Origin: Acanthosepion esculentum | Taxonomy: Eukaryota; Mollusca; Cephalopoda; Sepiida; Sepiidae | Direction: 5' to 3' | NCBI GenBank assembly: GCA_964036315.1 | Contig: OZ038517.1 | Coordinates: 47,700,237-47,764,236, forward strand | DNA length: 64,000 bases | Shown: positions 1 through 10,093 of the stretch, one piece after another | How positions within the stretch are numbered: position 1 is the first letter of the stretch | Layout of the letters: each line of letters opens with the position of its first letter | Translations under genes and position numbers: made by a program | The notes under the pieces: model-generated | The model's database searches: none | Told to the model about the DNA's origin: nothing | The model's input: only the letters and a program-made list of their open reading frames with translations

Positions 1-250
1 AGATGGTGAAATTTTGGTCTCCTTGCTATTATTTGTTAATTTCTTTTCTTACATCCTGGTTGTGGAAGCTTTCTGATTGGTTGGTTGAACTTTGGCATTG
101 TAGCCTGGTGATATAGATTATCCATCTATTTTAGAGAAGGTGAAATTTTGTTCTTGTTATTACTTATTTCTTATTTATTTCTCTATCACCACAATAGAAC
201 ATGGCTGTTATATGTATAAAATAAATATATTGCTAATGATTTTCTTATAG

Positions 251-335
251 GTATGCATTGAAAATCAAGAAGAAAGGGATTGTCAGTGGTCAGGAATTAA
301 TAAATGCATTGAGAAAAGAAACTGTTAGCAATTGA
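251..335 (+). CDS. candidate terminal exon of an unidentified host gene
   Basis: A pyrimidine-rich stretch ending in ttttcttatag (to 250) looks like a splice acceptor. After one phase base, an open frame runs from 252 to a tga stop at 333-335 and encodes 27 residues with a natural composition, including the stretch KKKGIVSGQELINAL. This reads like a basic C-terminal protein tail rather than repeat sequence, and it matches none of the repeat families seen elsewhere in the window. I do not recognise the protein. The upstream part would lie outside the window. A LINE-A tail begins about 70 bp after the stop, in what would be 3' UTR or intergenic DNA. Evidence is limited to one acceptor-like site and a short open frame, so it could be chance. 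Confidence 0.3.
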
Positions 336-404
336 TGCTGGTTAAGTTGGAACAAAATTTTCTCAACGTTTCTCTATATAAAGCGAGAAGTCAGCCTTAC
401 CTTT

Positions 405-876
405 TCCCTAGCAGAAAAATCTGCAATGTTATTGATCCTGACCTGGTGCCTTGTCTTTCCACTTTCCAAACACCGTGATGGTAGCTTCCCTCTGCCTTTT
501 CTATAAATGCTTTCATAGTAATTGTTGTGATGAACTCTCCTCCATGGTACCTAGATTTTATTAATTTAAGTCTAGACTGGTAGGAATATCTCAACATTTT
601 ACATTTGAAATGGCTAACCGTAACGTCTATGCTGACAGTTTCTTTTCTCATACGTCTCCCCCCTGTGGAACTCTCTTCTGGTTTCTAGCTTTGCAGTCGG
701 GTTTGATTTTCAGAAATTTAAAGGCATTGTCAGTCGTTATGTTATGTCTTCTCAAATCCTGTTCTTTTGTTGTTCTCGCTCCTTAATGTTTTCCTTATAT
801 TCTTTCATATTCAGTAACTCCCTTGCATGCTAGTGGCTTTGTTGCCTTGCTTGGGGTGAAATGATTAAAAAAAATT
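405..876 (+). mobile_element. LINE-A 3' tail (5'-truncated)
   Basis: Begins in the reverse transcriptase C-terminal region (degenerate version of CNVIGPDL followed by the SLCLFYKYFHGN-like block) and continues through the terminal RTSxLWNSLP-like segment near 640-690. It then runs through a pyrimidine-rich 3' UTR to the conserved end ttgcttggggtgaaatgatt plus an A run near 857-876. Frame breaks show it is a dead copy. The end with A-rich tail and truncated 5' side is typical of target-primed reverse transcription. Confidence 0.75.
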
Positions 877-884
877 ATACACTA

Positions 885-1450
885 CAGTTCAAAAGTTTGA
901 CACCCCCACCACCGAATTAGTATGGGATAAACTTGACAGAAAAGTGATTAAAAAAAAAAAATGAAAAAGAGCTCTTAGAGTCAATGGGAAAAGAATGGAA
1001 TCAATTATTTATACAACTCTTACTATTTAACACACACCTGGAGGAAAGAAATAGATTCATACCTGTAAATGTAATGAAACTGACTGGAATTTGAACCTGG
1101 CTCTCCAGTTTCTCACTCTGAGCCACTATCCATTACATCAGCTGCACATTGAAAAGATTGTAATTTGATTTTAAAGGTGATAGTAATGAAACTGAAGCTT
1201 TTTCAATGAATGTGAAAAATTTGTGCTGCAGTAATCAAGTCTAAAGGAGGACATTTTGACGAGAGTAAAATTTAATCATAAAATGCTTTTTTTTTTACTT
1301 TTGTCAGAATAAAATTTCTAATAAAAAAAAATAATGTCTCTTTTTTTTTTAACCACATATAATAATTTTCTCTAATTTAAAGTACGAAACAACTACTTTT
1401 TGGGCGAATTTAAAAAATTACCAGGGGTGGCGTCAAACTTTTTTGAGCTG
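885..1450. mobile_element. Tc1-like MITE carrying a SINE-2 fragment
   Basis: Left end cagttcaaaagtttgacacc (885) and right end ggtggcgtcaaactttttt followed by gagctg (to 1450) are imperfect terminal inverted repeats of about 26 bp. The CAGT start and the aaaagtttga block resemble Tc1-type termini. A TA precedes the left end, but no exact TA follows the right end. There is no transposase inside. The body is AT-rich and contains an antisense SINE-2 head at 1040-1150. It abuts the LINE-A tail on its left. Confidence 0.5.
1040..1150 (-). mobile_element. SINE-2 head fragment
   Basis: Antisense copy of the SINE-2 tRNA-like head: the B-box-like segment reads ctggaatttgaacctggc on the plus strand, and the sequence continues through tctcactctgagccactatc. 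Closely related copies lie at 2740-2830 and 3285-3375. Confidence 0.6.
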
Positions 1451-1454
1451 AAAT

Positions 1455-2566
1455 GTATATATTAGTTTGGAGGTGACTTCAAAGTAAGAAGTCTGTGTTG
1501 TCGCTTGAGTGAATATCTGTTTTCATTGATGGGAAGAGGTAAATGTAATTCAGATTTTGTCTGCTTTTTTGATTTCCTTTTTCACAGGTTATGAAAAAAA
1601 AAATTGCATAAATAAACCTGTCCTCCACTGCAGCAGCAACTGACTGAAACATAAAACATTTCACCATTGTCAGTTCAAAAATAAATTAAAAAGATAATCA
1701 TGTTGTTTCCAAAAGAGAGAGTTCCCTGCAGCTAATTGAAGAGCACTTGTGGGCTATGTTTAACTCGGAAGATGAAAGACATTGGGATATCTCTTTTTGC
1801 TTACTTCCACAAATCACTTTTGAATGCACTAATTCTAGTTGACGTAATCGTGTAGCTTAGGGTCAAGGAAGCCACACGGCGAACAGCTGTTCCTTCATTT
1901 ACAAAATCTAATTTAATTAAAACAAGCGTCTTTAATGAACGCTTTTGAAAAGCTATTAGCATCATGTGAGAAAATATTTGCAAGATATGCGAGGCAGGAG
2001 CAGGCATTTTATTTCAGATCGGGATGCTCGCCACTAAACATTATTTTCTCATTATTTCAAGAAATTGTCAATCACTGTTCAGGAGTTGGTGAAACACTTG
2101 CCTAAGGTCCTCGTCAATTAAATTCCTGTGCAGAGGATGGCAGGAGGCAGCAAAATTTCATTTCCTTTGATTTTAATGGATTTGGTGTCCTCATATATTG
2201 ATTTGAATGAAAAGTCACTTTTCCTCCGCCTTCGTTCATGCAAAGTCGCAAGAGTAAAATTGTTTGAGAATAGTTCAACGACAAAGGAAGAAACCGCAAG
2301 AATAACATGTTATCTTTGAGGAAACTGATGGATTTATTTATTTTTTGTCTTTTTTTTTTATGGCTTATCTCAATGCTTTAAGAGTTATTTAACATATGTT
2401 AAAAAACTTGCCCCGTAAATATCAGCTCTCAAAGTTACACTGTTTGTGGTCAAAATCACAATTTCATTACTTCCTACTTTATTTACAATGATGTTGTCAT
2501 ATATTATGGCAAGTATACATGGGGCGGGTTATGACAGATGTAACATTGAGAGCCGATATTTACAGT
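1455..2566. other. no recognisable feature
   Basis: AT-rich sequence with short open frames only. I see no transposon ends, tRNA-like boxes, splice-framed exon or satellite. It could be old, unrecognised repeat or unique intergenic DNA. Confidence 0.5.
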
Positions 2567-2941
2567 GTGGGTTTCGGCAGGCTGAATGGTTTAAAGCAGA
2601 AACATATTTTGAACTGTAAGAATGACTTTTTTTTGCAACTGAATATTATATCCACAATTTTCTGTTTCTTTGAGACAATGATGATTTTTCCAGATACAAA
2701 TCTTACTATTTAATCCATAACTGGAGGGAAGAAATAGATTCATACCTGTAAATGTAATGAGACTGACTGGAATTTGAACCTGGCTCTCCAGTTTCTCACT
2801 CTGAGCCACTATCCTTTGCATCCGCTGCAGATTGAAAAGATTCAAATTTGATTTTCAAGGCGATCCTAATGAAACCGAATAAGATATTTTACTTCATAAA
2901 TTTAAGCACAGTACTAGATTGGCAGTTAGGTCTCAGTGGTG
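2567..2941 (+). repeat. tandem duplication, unit 1 (SINE-2 fragment in LINE-A)
   Basis: Starts gtgtgggtttcggcaggctg and ends in a short LINE-A piece (cagtactagattggcag) near 2910-2936. It includes an antisense SINE-2 head at about 2740-2830. Unit 2 (2942-3480) repeats the same order of segments. Confidence 0.6.
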
Positions 2942-3480
2942 GGTTTGGGTGGGTTGAATAGTTTAAAGCCAAAACATTATCTGTCTATATTTCTGAGATG
3001 AGGCATGTGGAACTAGAAAAATAAACTGTTCAGTTCGATATTCCAACCACATGAAAAAAGTTGGAGCGTACAACAGCCGGACGTTGTGATAAATATGGCA
3101 ACAAAGATGAGGATGATAGTCTGAATGATCTAAATAGTGTAGCCAAATCATATTTTGAACTGCAAAAATTATTATTGTTTTTTTTTGCTAATGAATATTG
3201 TATCCACAGATATTTTTTTTTTGAGACAATGATGATTTTTCCAGATACAAGTCTTACTATTTAACCCATAACTAGAGGGAAGAAATACATTAATGCCTGT
3301 AAATGCAATGAGACTGACTGGAATTTGAACCTGGCTATCCAGTTTCTCACTCTGAGCCACTATCCATTACACCACCTGCTTAATGAAAAGATTGAAATTT
3401 AATTTTCAATGTAATAGTGATGAAACCGAATATTTTACTTCATAAATTTAAGAACAATACTAGATTGGCAGTTAGGTCTC
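2942..3480 (+). repeat. tandem duplication, unit 2, with an R1 insertion
   Basis: Repeats unit 1 from gggtttgggtgggttgaata through the SINE-2 head (about 3285-3375) to the LINE-A junction, where the LINE-A tail continues to 3772. An extra segment of about 170 bp (roughly 2985-3150) interrupts it and is absent from unit 1, so the insertion is younger than the duplication. Confidence 0.55.
2990..3150 (+). mobile_element. R1 element fragment
   Basis: Contains gtggaactagaaaaataaac, a decayed hairpin region around 3060-3085 (gagcgtacaacagccgga) and the R1 tail caacaaagatgaggatgata followed by aaatagtgtag. It aligns with 5690-5935 and 63770-63985. Confidence 0.6.
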
Positions 3481-3772
3481 ATAATTTCACTGTTGAAATT
3501 GCTAGATGTAACTATGAGTTCTAACCTAATGATTTCTTCTCCTGCACTTCTTGCTTGTGGAACACTCTTCTGGCTTCCTGCTTCCCTGTCAACTACGATG
3601 TTACAAGATTTAAATGTAAGATCAATTGTCATCTTCTGCCTCTTTGAATCCCGTTCTTTTTTTGACCTCTCTCTTATATAACGTTTTCACTGTTTTTTCC
3701 CTCTCAAGTAACCCCTTGCTTCTTAATGGCTTTATTGCCTTGTATGGGGTGAAATGATTAAAAAAAAGATGA
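3440..3772 (+). mobile_element. LINE-A 3' tail
   Basis: Enters at the HEFKxxTRLxSR-equivalent region, passes the conserved end of the ORF (cttgtggaacactcttctgg, about 3553) and ends ggggtgaaatgattaaaaaa near 3750-3770. Stops and frame shifts make it non-coding. Its left part coincides with the end of the local tandem duplication. Confidence 0.7.
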
Positions 3773-3825
3773 TTTAAAAATCAGAGAGCTGAATTATATT
3801 TAAAACGTTTTGGAGTTCAATCTAT

Positions 3826-5625
3826 TAGGTTAGGTTAGTTAGTTTGATGACCTGTCAACACTTGGGGAGGTTATTTAATGCTAAATTTCATCTGAGGCAC
3901 CCAGTGAGGATCAAACTCGCTATTCAGTAGTAATAGTCTATTCGATAAAAACTGCATGTCGTCGATTTAGTTAAATTGGTTCCATTTTTGACCTGTCAAC
4001 CAGTCTTGTGTTACTTTTCTTTTTTTCTTTTAAGCTTATCACCCCAAGCAAGGCTGGAGGCCACTAGCACGCAAGGGGTTACAGAAGGTTTGGAGGAAGA
4101 GCAGATAGGAGTGGTAAAGGAGAGGATGTGGAGAAAGATAGTGGATCGATCAAGGCAAGGGGGTTACAGAAGATTTGGAGCGAGAGCAGATAGGAATGAA
4201 AGGGGAAAGAATGTGGAGAAGGGAAGTGGATAGATCAAGGCAACTGGAGATGTCGATTGACGTTACACTTAAATAGTTGGAGACTGTATTTGTCAGGGAA
4301 ACAGGAGTAAGGAAGGGAGTTCCACAGGCGAGATGTGCGAGACATGAAGCTATTGGAGTAGAAGAGACGTCTACATCTAACAGTTTCAACGGTGAAGGGG
4401 TGGGAACGGGATCCAGCCTCGTAGGACGTTTACATTCATGAGGCCTGGGAACCAGCGGAAGTAGCTCCCCGGAGCAATTACCGAATTACTTAATTTCAAA
4501 TTCTGTATGTGGCACCCGGTGCGGATCAAACTCACTATTCAACAGTAACGGTCAACCAGAATAGCCCTGTTGACCTTTACTCCATGCTGAGATGCCTATT
4601 TACGTAGGTCAGTTGGTTTTGTGACATGCCGAACATTGTCAGGCAATTTAATCTCAAATTTTTTTCGGCAGCACCCGGTGAAGATCAAACTCACTACGTG
4701 GTAGTAGGGGCTAAGAAGGCTAGTGTCTTTATTCAGTTAAGTTGGTGGATTTCAAGACATATCACCCATATTGTGTTACTGAATACCAAACTCCCTACTC
4801 AATAGTAATGGTCAACCAGACTACCCTCGTTAACCATTACCTCATGCCAACTCACCTATTTAGCTTGGTTGACTGAATTTATAACATGGCTGCCTTCTTG
4901 TATTTATTTCGGATAATACATAAATTTTGGCAGATGGCTGAAAAGGGGGGGAGGTTGGTCATCTTTAGCTATCTTACTCCTAGTTAATCCAAATCATGAC
5001 CCATTCATTCATTACAATTTCTTCATTCACCACAAGAACGTATCAATCAACTCTCGATCCTACATATACCAAAATACCACATATTCACAGGGGACCTACA
5101 AAACACCCCATGACATAAAAATTCCGAAGTCCATAAAACATGGCAGCCATCTTGTGTCTTCTTCGAAGGCAAGCCAGCTAATTTTACCTCATTTATAGGA
5201 GAGTACCAAATGCAGCAGGTGGGCTGGTCCATTTTGCTAGAATCGACCTGCTCAACACAATGACATGAGTGGTTTCTATTCACCCATATATCTCTCCATT
5301 AAATGACTCAGGGCTAATTTATCTTGGTGGCTACACCAGTCTACTTGTGTGACAGACCACTTGCAAGCTAACCAATATTCAACACTGGTGAGGATGAAAC
5401 TCATTGCTCAATAGTAATAGTCTACCAGACCGGCCTTGCTAACAACCATTACCCAGTACTGAGTTGTGTATTTTATTAGGTTAGTTGACTTTATAATATC
5501 TCATCCCCGACCGGGTTATTCGATCTCAATTGTTTTCTAGTAAGGATTGAATTCGCTTACCCAGTAGTAATGATCAGCTTGACAAATCTTGCTGACCATA
5601 ACCCCATGCTGAGGTGCCTTACTGT
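3826..5625 (-). repeat. SINE-1 tandem array, interrupted by a LINE-A insertion
   Basis: Repeated antisense SINE-1 heads (ggcacccagtgaggatcaaa and variants) occur at about 3895, 4510, 4673, 4790 (partial), 5385 and 5535. Each is followed by a variant of gtaatggtcaaccagac and ...accattac. Spacing of about 130-160 bp suggests tandem amplification of a SINE-1 unit rather than independent insertions. A minus-strand LINE-A copy (4032-4490) splits the array. Sequence at 4865-5300 between the later copies shows no recognisable feature. Confidence 0.6.
4032..4490 (-). mobile_element. LINE-A 3' tail with two 84-bp units
   Basis: Read on the minus strand this is the LINE-A ORF end followed by a 3' UTR that carries about two copies of an 84-bp module (plus-strand ggttacagaagatttggagc marks the unit). 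It then ends at the element terminus, where plus-strand aagcttatcaccccaagcaa sits next to a T-rich tail near 4020-4045. The same module is present about eight times in the copy at 31830-33132 and is not repeated in the other tails I compared. Confidence 0.7.
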
Positions 5626-5689
5626 TCAAGTGTGCCTCAGTAATGCTCAATTTTGAAGATGACAATACTCGTTTTAGTTATTTTGAATC

Positions 5690-5935
5690 CGAGAGGAAAG
5701 TGAACAAAAACTTGGAGAGCTGAGTGAAACTGAAACATCTGGAAAAAGCATGGTAAGTGGAACTAGAACAATCTACCCCAGTGGATGGAATAAAGGGTTC
5801 AGTTTGAAACTGCAGTTACCTGAAGAAGGGCAAAGCATGCAACAGTCGAAATGTCGCGAATATGGCAAAAAAAGATAAGGACAACAGTCCAAAGAATGTA
5901 AATAGTGTAAATAGAATGGATTTAACAGTACAAGT
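5690..5935 (+). mobile_element. R1 element
   Basis: Contains gtggaactagaacaatctac, then a hairpin module at 5820-5855 that starts ctgaagaagggc and ends tcgaaatgtcg, then the tail aaggacaacagtccaaagaa followed by aaatagtgtaaatag. The order matches 63770-63985. No protein is encoded. Confidence 0.6.
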
Positions 5936-6410
5936 GCATATTGCATACCAAAATGAAGACAAAAGTGTAAGGATCCCAAATCTTGTCCTTAACATAGTTT
6001 GTTCCTAGTCATGGTACAAGGTCGGATGATCAGAAATACTTGTTCTTTTTTGGAATTAATTTAATAGCACACTATGTAGACGGCAATGAACAAAAAAATC
6101 CCATGAGTCCAAATCTGCAGTGTGGAAGACAAGTCATCCTTTTCAAGACTGTATGAAGAATTTTGAACTCTGCCTTGCCGGGAAAGTAAGGATTGTGCAG
6201 TTCCAGCTCAGACATGGCAGAAATAATCCATTTTTCGGGGGTCTAATCTTACTCTTGTGAAGATAAAGCCTAGCAGGAGGAGTCAGGAACCTCTTGGAAT
6301 GGTAGAATGAGCCAACCATTTTCCCACAATTGTAATGTTGGCACAGCTTTTTAGAAATAACTGTTTTTATGATAGATTCTCTGAATATGGTTTTATGCTC
6401 CTACTTTACA
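5936..6410. other. no recognisable feature
   Basis: No transposon termini, tRNA-like boxes or coding frame that I can support. Confidence 0.45.
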
Positions 6411-6878
6411 ATTAGAATCTGCAGTGTTATTGGCCCTGACCTGGCATCTCAGCTTCAGTGCCTTTCCCTACTATTGTAGTGTAGCTATGTAACTTTGCTC
6501 TGCCTTTTTTCTATAACTACTTTCATGGTAATTGTTCTGATGAACTTTCATTGATGGTACCTTGACTGTATGAATTTAAGTTCAGTACTAGATTGTCAGC
6601 TTGGTCTCATCTTTATATGTTTGAATCAGCTAGATGTAACCATAAGTTCTATGCTAACAGTTTCTTCTATCGCACTTCTCACTTGTGGAACTCTCTTCTG
6701 GCCTCTCGGTTGATCTGGAAAAATTTAAATGCGATGTCAATTGCTATCGTCTGTCTTTTTAATTTGTTATTTTCTTGTTCTTACTCCTTAATAGGATTTT
6801 TTTTATATTTACAACCAGTAACCTGCTGCATCTTAGTGGCTTTGTTGCCTTGTTTAGGGTGCAATGATTAAAAAAAAG
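6411..6878 (+). mobile_element. LINE-A 3' tail
   Basis: Starts with the codons for a degenerate CSVIGPDLAS-like segment, passes the conserved cttgtggaactctcttctgg (about 6681) and ends gggtgcaatgattaaaaaaa near 6857-6878. Frame shifts are present. Confidence 0.75.
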
Positions 6879-6984
6879 ATATCATTATTGAGGAATTTTA
6901 CTGTAGAAATGCCTTTTTTACTTCAGATATTCTGTATATAAATTATTATGTCACAGATATACATTGCCCAAGATCTATCTCTAA

Positions 6985-7317
6985 AAGAGAAAGAATATCA
7001 TCTCGTTGGTACCTTGACCACTTGAATTTAAGATTGGTAACTAGTTCTCATCATTTTACCGTGGAAATAACCAGATGTAAACATAAGTTCTATTCTAATA
7101 ATTTTTTTTTCTCGCACTGCTCACCTGTGGAATTCTCTTTCAATTTTTTGTTTCTATGCAACATAGAATTTTCCAAAATTTAAATGCAACACCCGTTGCC
7201 ATATTCTGTCTTCCTGAACCCTGTTCTTTTATTCACTATTGTCCTCCTCTTTCACTCGAGTTTACTTGTGCCTCAGTGGCATTATCACCTTTCCTTGGGG
7301 TGAAATGATTAAAAAAA

Positions 7318-7318
<1 letters not shown>
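6985..7318 (+). mobile_element. LINE-A 3' tail running into a TA tract
   Basis: A shorter copy beginning at the SLVPxxxEF-equivalent region (tggtaccttgaccacttgaa) and ending ccttggggtgaaatgattaa plus an A run near 7297-7316. The A tail passes directly into a TA tract (7318-7367), as if the tail seeded the microsatellite. Confidence 0.7.

Positions 7319-7367
<49 letters not shown>
7318..7367. repeat. (TA)n tract
   Basis: About 24 TA units directly at the A-rich 3' end of a LINE-A copy. Confidence 0.95.
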
Positions 7368-7369
<2 letters not shown>

Positions 7370-7552
7370 AAATAATGAAGGGTTTGGTAATTCATATGGA
7401 TAATTCCAAAGAGGATGTAATCCAGAGAGCTTAATGTAACAACAGAGCAAATATTAATTAATTAAATAATGAAAACAAATATTAATTAATTAAATAAAGA
7501 AATTAATTAAATAAGAAAGAAAGAAACTTAAGGTTGTCTCTTTCTTAAATTA

Positions 7553-7556
<4 letters not shown>

Positions 7557-7592
<36 letters not shown>

Positions 7593-8349
7593 CAGGATGT
7601 GCATGTGTGTGTGTGTAACAAATGCACGGGTGCAATTTTCGATGGATTTGCACCAAATTTTACATGCACATGCTCAGTTAGTGGAAAGGCCCATATCGAC
7701 TTTGCATTTCCCAACTCCCATCGATAGTGGAAATAATAGATTTTTTTCATGCTTCTATGGCAGTTTTCATGTAGTTTGTGGCCATTTTCTACTGGCCAGA
7801 TGAGAGCCTATAGCTGGCTGCCACAAATAGGCAGGAAGATTCTATTGGCCAGCGTGAGAGCCAACAGCTGACTGACACGAATGTTAACTAGCATGCTAGC
7901 AAGCAAAATAAATCGATAGCTGCATTCGTCACAAGTGGGAAAAATTTGAATCTGCATGGCACTTTACTCCAATTGGCTCATTCGCTTGCTTAAACTCAAC
8001 GTTGATTCTGATTCCGCAGAACTGGGTTGGGTGTGAAAAAGTATTTGTTGTTAACATTCTTTTTTCATTCGGTTTTTCCAGTTGCGAGTCCTTTTTTAAA
8101 ACTGATCGTTTTGTGTTCATTTTGTTTAGTTCTTTTTTTGTAACAGATTTAATGTTTAGTATAGAGCTTAGAAAAAAATCTTAGTGTGAGATAGGCAAGA
8201 AGTAAGGCATGTAGCAGCATCAGCACGGCAAAGGGCACTCCTTTAAAGGCAAGGAAGGGCAAAAATATTTTAAGTCAAGTGATAGCGATTGCTGTATGAG
8301 TCGTACGATTTTTGGATCAAGCACGGGCAACGCCGGGCCATGCTGCTAG
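7557..8349 (+). mobile_element. Helitron-like non-autonomous element
   Basis: The right end reads caagcacgggcaacgccggg then ccatgctgctag|t (8319-8350). A CG-rich hairpin-forming segment shortly before a CTAG terminus followed by T is typical of Helitron 3' ends. The left part starts after a TA tract (7557-7587) and a GT-rich stretch (7605-7617). No Rep/helicase coding is present, so it would be non-autonomous. The 5' TC end is not resolved, and the family assignment rests on the right terminus. Confidence 0.5.
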
Positions 8350-8519
8350 TATATATATAAACCAGTGATGTTGGTATGACCAACAGACATCTTGTGAAAA
8401 GATATAAAAAAAAACAATGTAAAACCTTAAAGAAGAAAAAATCCTGAACAAAAAAAGAAGCAAGACCAAAATGCAAACACCTATATTTGCATTAAATTAA
8501 AACACTCAACAACTAGGAT

Positions 8520-8632
8520 ATATTCTCTGTCTGTTTCACTGTATCACAGCTCCTCAGTGCAACTACACAACCGAATGCCTCAAGCCTGGATCGAAACCCA
8601 ACCAATTTGGTGTCAGTCAGAGCTATTCAGAC
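8520..8632 (-). mobile_element. SINE-3 copy
   Basis: Antisense SINE-3: plus-strand ctgtttcactgtatcacagc, then ggatcgaaaccca (complement of the B box) and ggtgtcagtcagagctattc. It matches 14484-14600 (minus) and 41926-42060 (plus). Confidence 0.7.
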
Positions 8633-9054
8633 ATGTATTGTTAAATAAAACAGACAATGAATGTCTATTATGTTTTATCAGGAGCCATTCCAAGCTTCGT
8701 ATGTTGGTTTAATTTCAGCAGAAGATAATGACAAAAACAGATCAGCAATTTATAAACTGTGTCTTCTATTCATTTATTGTTGTATAGCAAACATCTATGT
8801 CAACAAAACAGGATGGCATTTTGACAGTGAACATCTCTGTCGTGCAGTCTTAATAACCACTCTGATAATGGCTCATGTGAGCCAAAAGCTTAGGTCAATG
8901 AATAGCACAATAAAGAAATATCCAAACTTTGGACAGTTTTTCTCTTTATTTTTTTCCTCCTAAAATTAAAGACAACATATGAAGTTTGGAATGGCTCCTG
9001 ATAAAATATAATAGACATTCATTGTCTGTTATATTTAACAATACATATCTGAAT
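8625..9054. mobile_element. foldback element with long inverted repeats
   Basis: Left arm from attcagacatgtattgttaa (about 8626) through gtctattatgttttatcagg to about 8716. Right arm from about 8960 through cctgataaaatataatagac to ttaacaatacatatctgaat (9054). The arms are about 90 bp and roughly 93 % complementary by eye. The 240-bp centre has no coding capacity but contains a hammerhead-like hairpin at 8862-8885 (ctgataatggctc...gagccaaaag). Confidence 0.7.
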
Positions 9055-9071
9055 AATGATCTGCTGTCCCT

Positions 9072-9490
9072 ATATATATATATATATATATAGTGATTTT
9101 CCAAGCCAAAGGAAGAGGGCACCCAGTGAGGATCAAACTCACTACTCAGTCGTAATTGTTCTAGCGAGACAAGCTTGCTAACCATTACACTGCCTCACGG
9201 TGCCATTAGTGATTTTCCAAGTGTAGCTTGGATGTGGCACAAGACTGAACGTAAGAGGCACCCAGTGAGGATTGAACTCACTACTCTGTCGTAATTGTTC
9301 TAGCAAGACAAGCTTGCTAACCATGACACCGCCTCAAGGTGCCATGAGGGATTTTCGAAGCGTAGCTTGGATGTGGCACAAGACCGTAAGTAAGAGGCAC
9401 CCAGTGAGGATTGAACTCACTACTCAGTCGTAATTGTTCTAGCGAGACGAGCTTGCTAACCATTACACCACCTTGAGGTGCCATATATAT
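9072..9490 (-). repeat. three tandem SINE-1 units between TA tracts
   Basis: Antisense tRNA-like heads at about 9117-9206, 9256-9342 and 9395-9482, spaced 138-140 bp. The minus strand of each folds like a tRNA at its ends: ggcacc(t) pairs with gggtgcc, and the T-arm is gtgag-ttcaatc-ctcac. Each unit also carries ccaagtgtagcttggatgtg (or a close variant). TA tracts flank the block (9072-9091, 9484-9495). Confidence 0.75.
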
Positions 9491-9554
9491 ATATATTTTA
9501 TTCAGTTAGCACATTTTACATCGCTGTGATCACCACTCCCCACCATCTCACAAT

Positions 9555-9836
9555 TGAGGTTCATGGTGACATTCAAGGCAGAATAGTGCAATTGTTTGCT
9601 GGTTCCTTTGCACTCAGAATTTAAAAGGCTGGACCTTTAGGGCAGCATGTGGTTTGAATTTTTGAGTTTTTCTTTCTCCTCAATTGGTTGTCAACTAACA
9701 CTATGGGTCCCAGTCTATCCTGGTATTTACTCATAGCTGTGGAAGAGATATATTTCCCATAAGTGAATGCAATGAACTTGACTGGAATTTGAACACAGAT
9801 CTCGGATTCCTCAAACGTAGTCGCTACCTACCATGT
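9555..9836 (-). mobile_element. SINE-2 copy
   Basis: Antisense SINE-2: tctatcctggtatttactca in the body and tgactggaatttgaacacag (B-box complement) near the tRNA-like head, followed by tcgctacctacc. Same order as 54395-54715. Confidence 0.6.
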
Positions 9837-9840
9837 TGTT

Positions 9841-9845
<5 letters not shown>

Positions 9846-9911
<66 letters not shown>
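9846..9911. repeat. (TA)n tract
   Basis: About 32 TA units after a short GT run; starts directly beside the SINE-2 head. Confidence 0.95.
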
Positions 9912-9913
<2 letters not shown>

Positions 9914-10093
9914 TGAGCCTATAAATACTAATGGGCGTGTCCCAATCCTCATAAATACATTGAACACTATTGTAAGTGGGGGTAATAAGCTGTCTAAGTA
10001 GTCCATCACTAGCAGTGGTTTACCTACTTCATGCTGTTGGCGAGTATTATATTTTGTTGATTTTATAAAGATTACCATTACATTTCCATTATT

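Noticed and set aside
9117..9482. Three functional tRNA genes
   Set aside because: Ends and T-arm pair, but the anticodon region is not convincing and the units sit in a tandem SINE-1 array.
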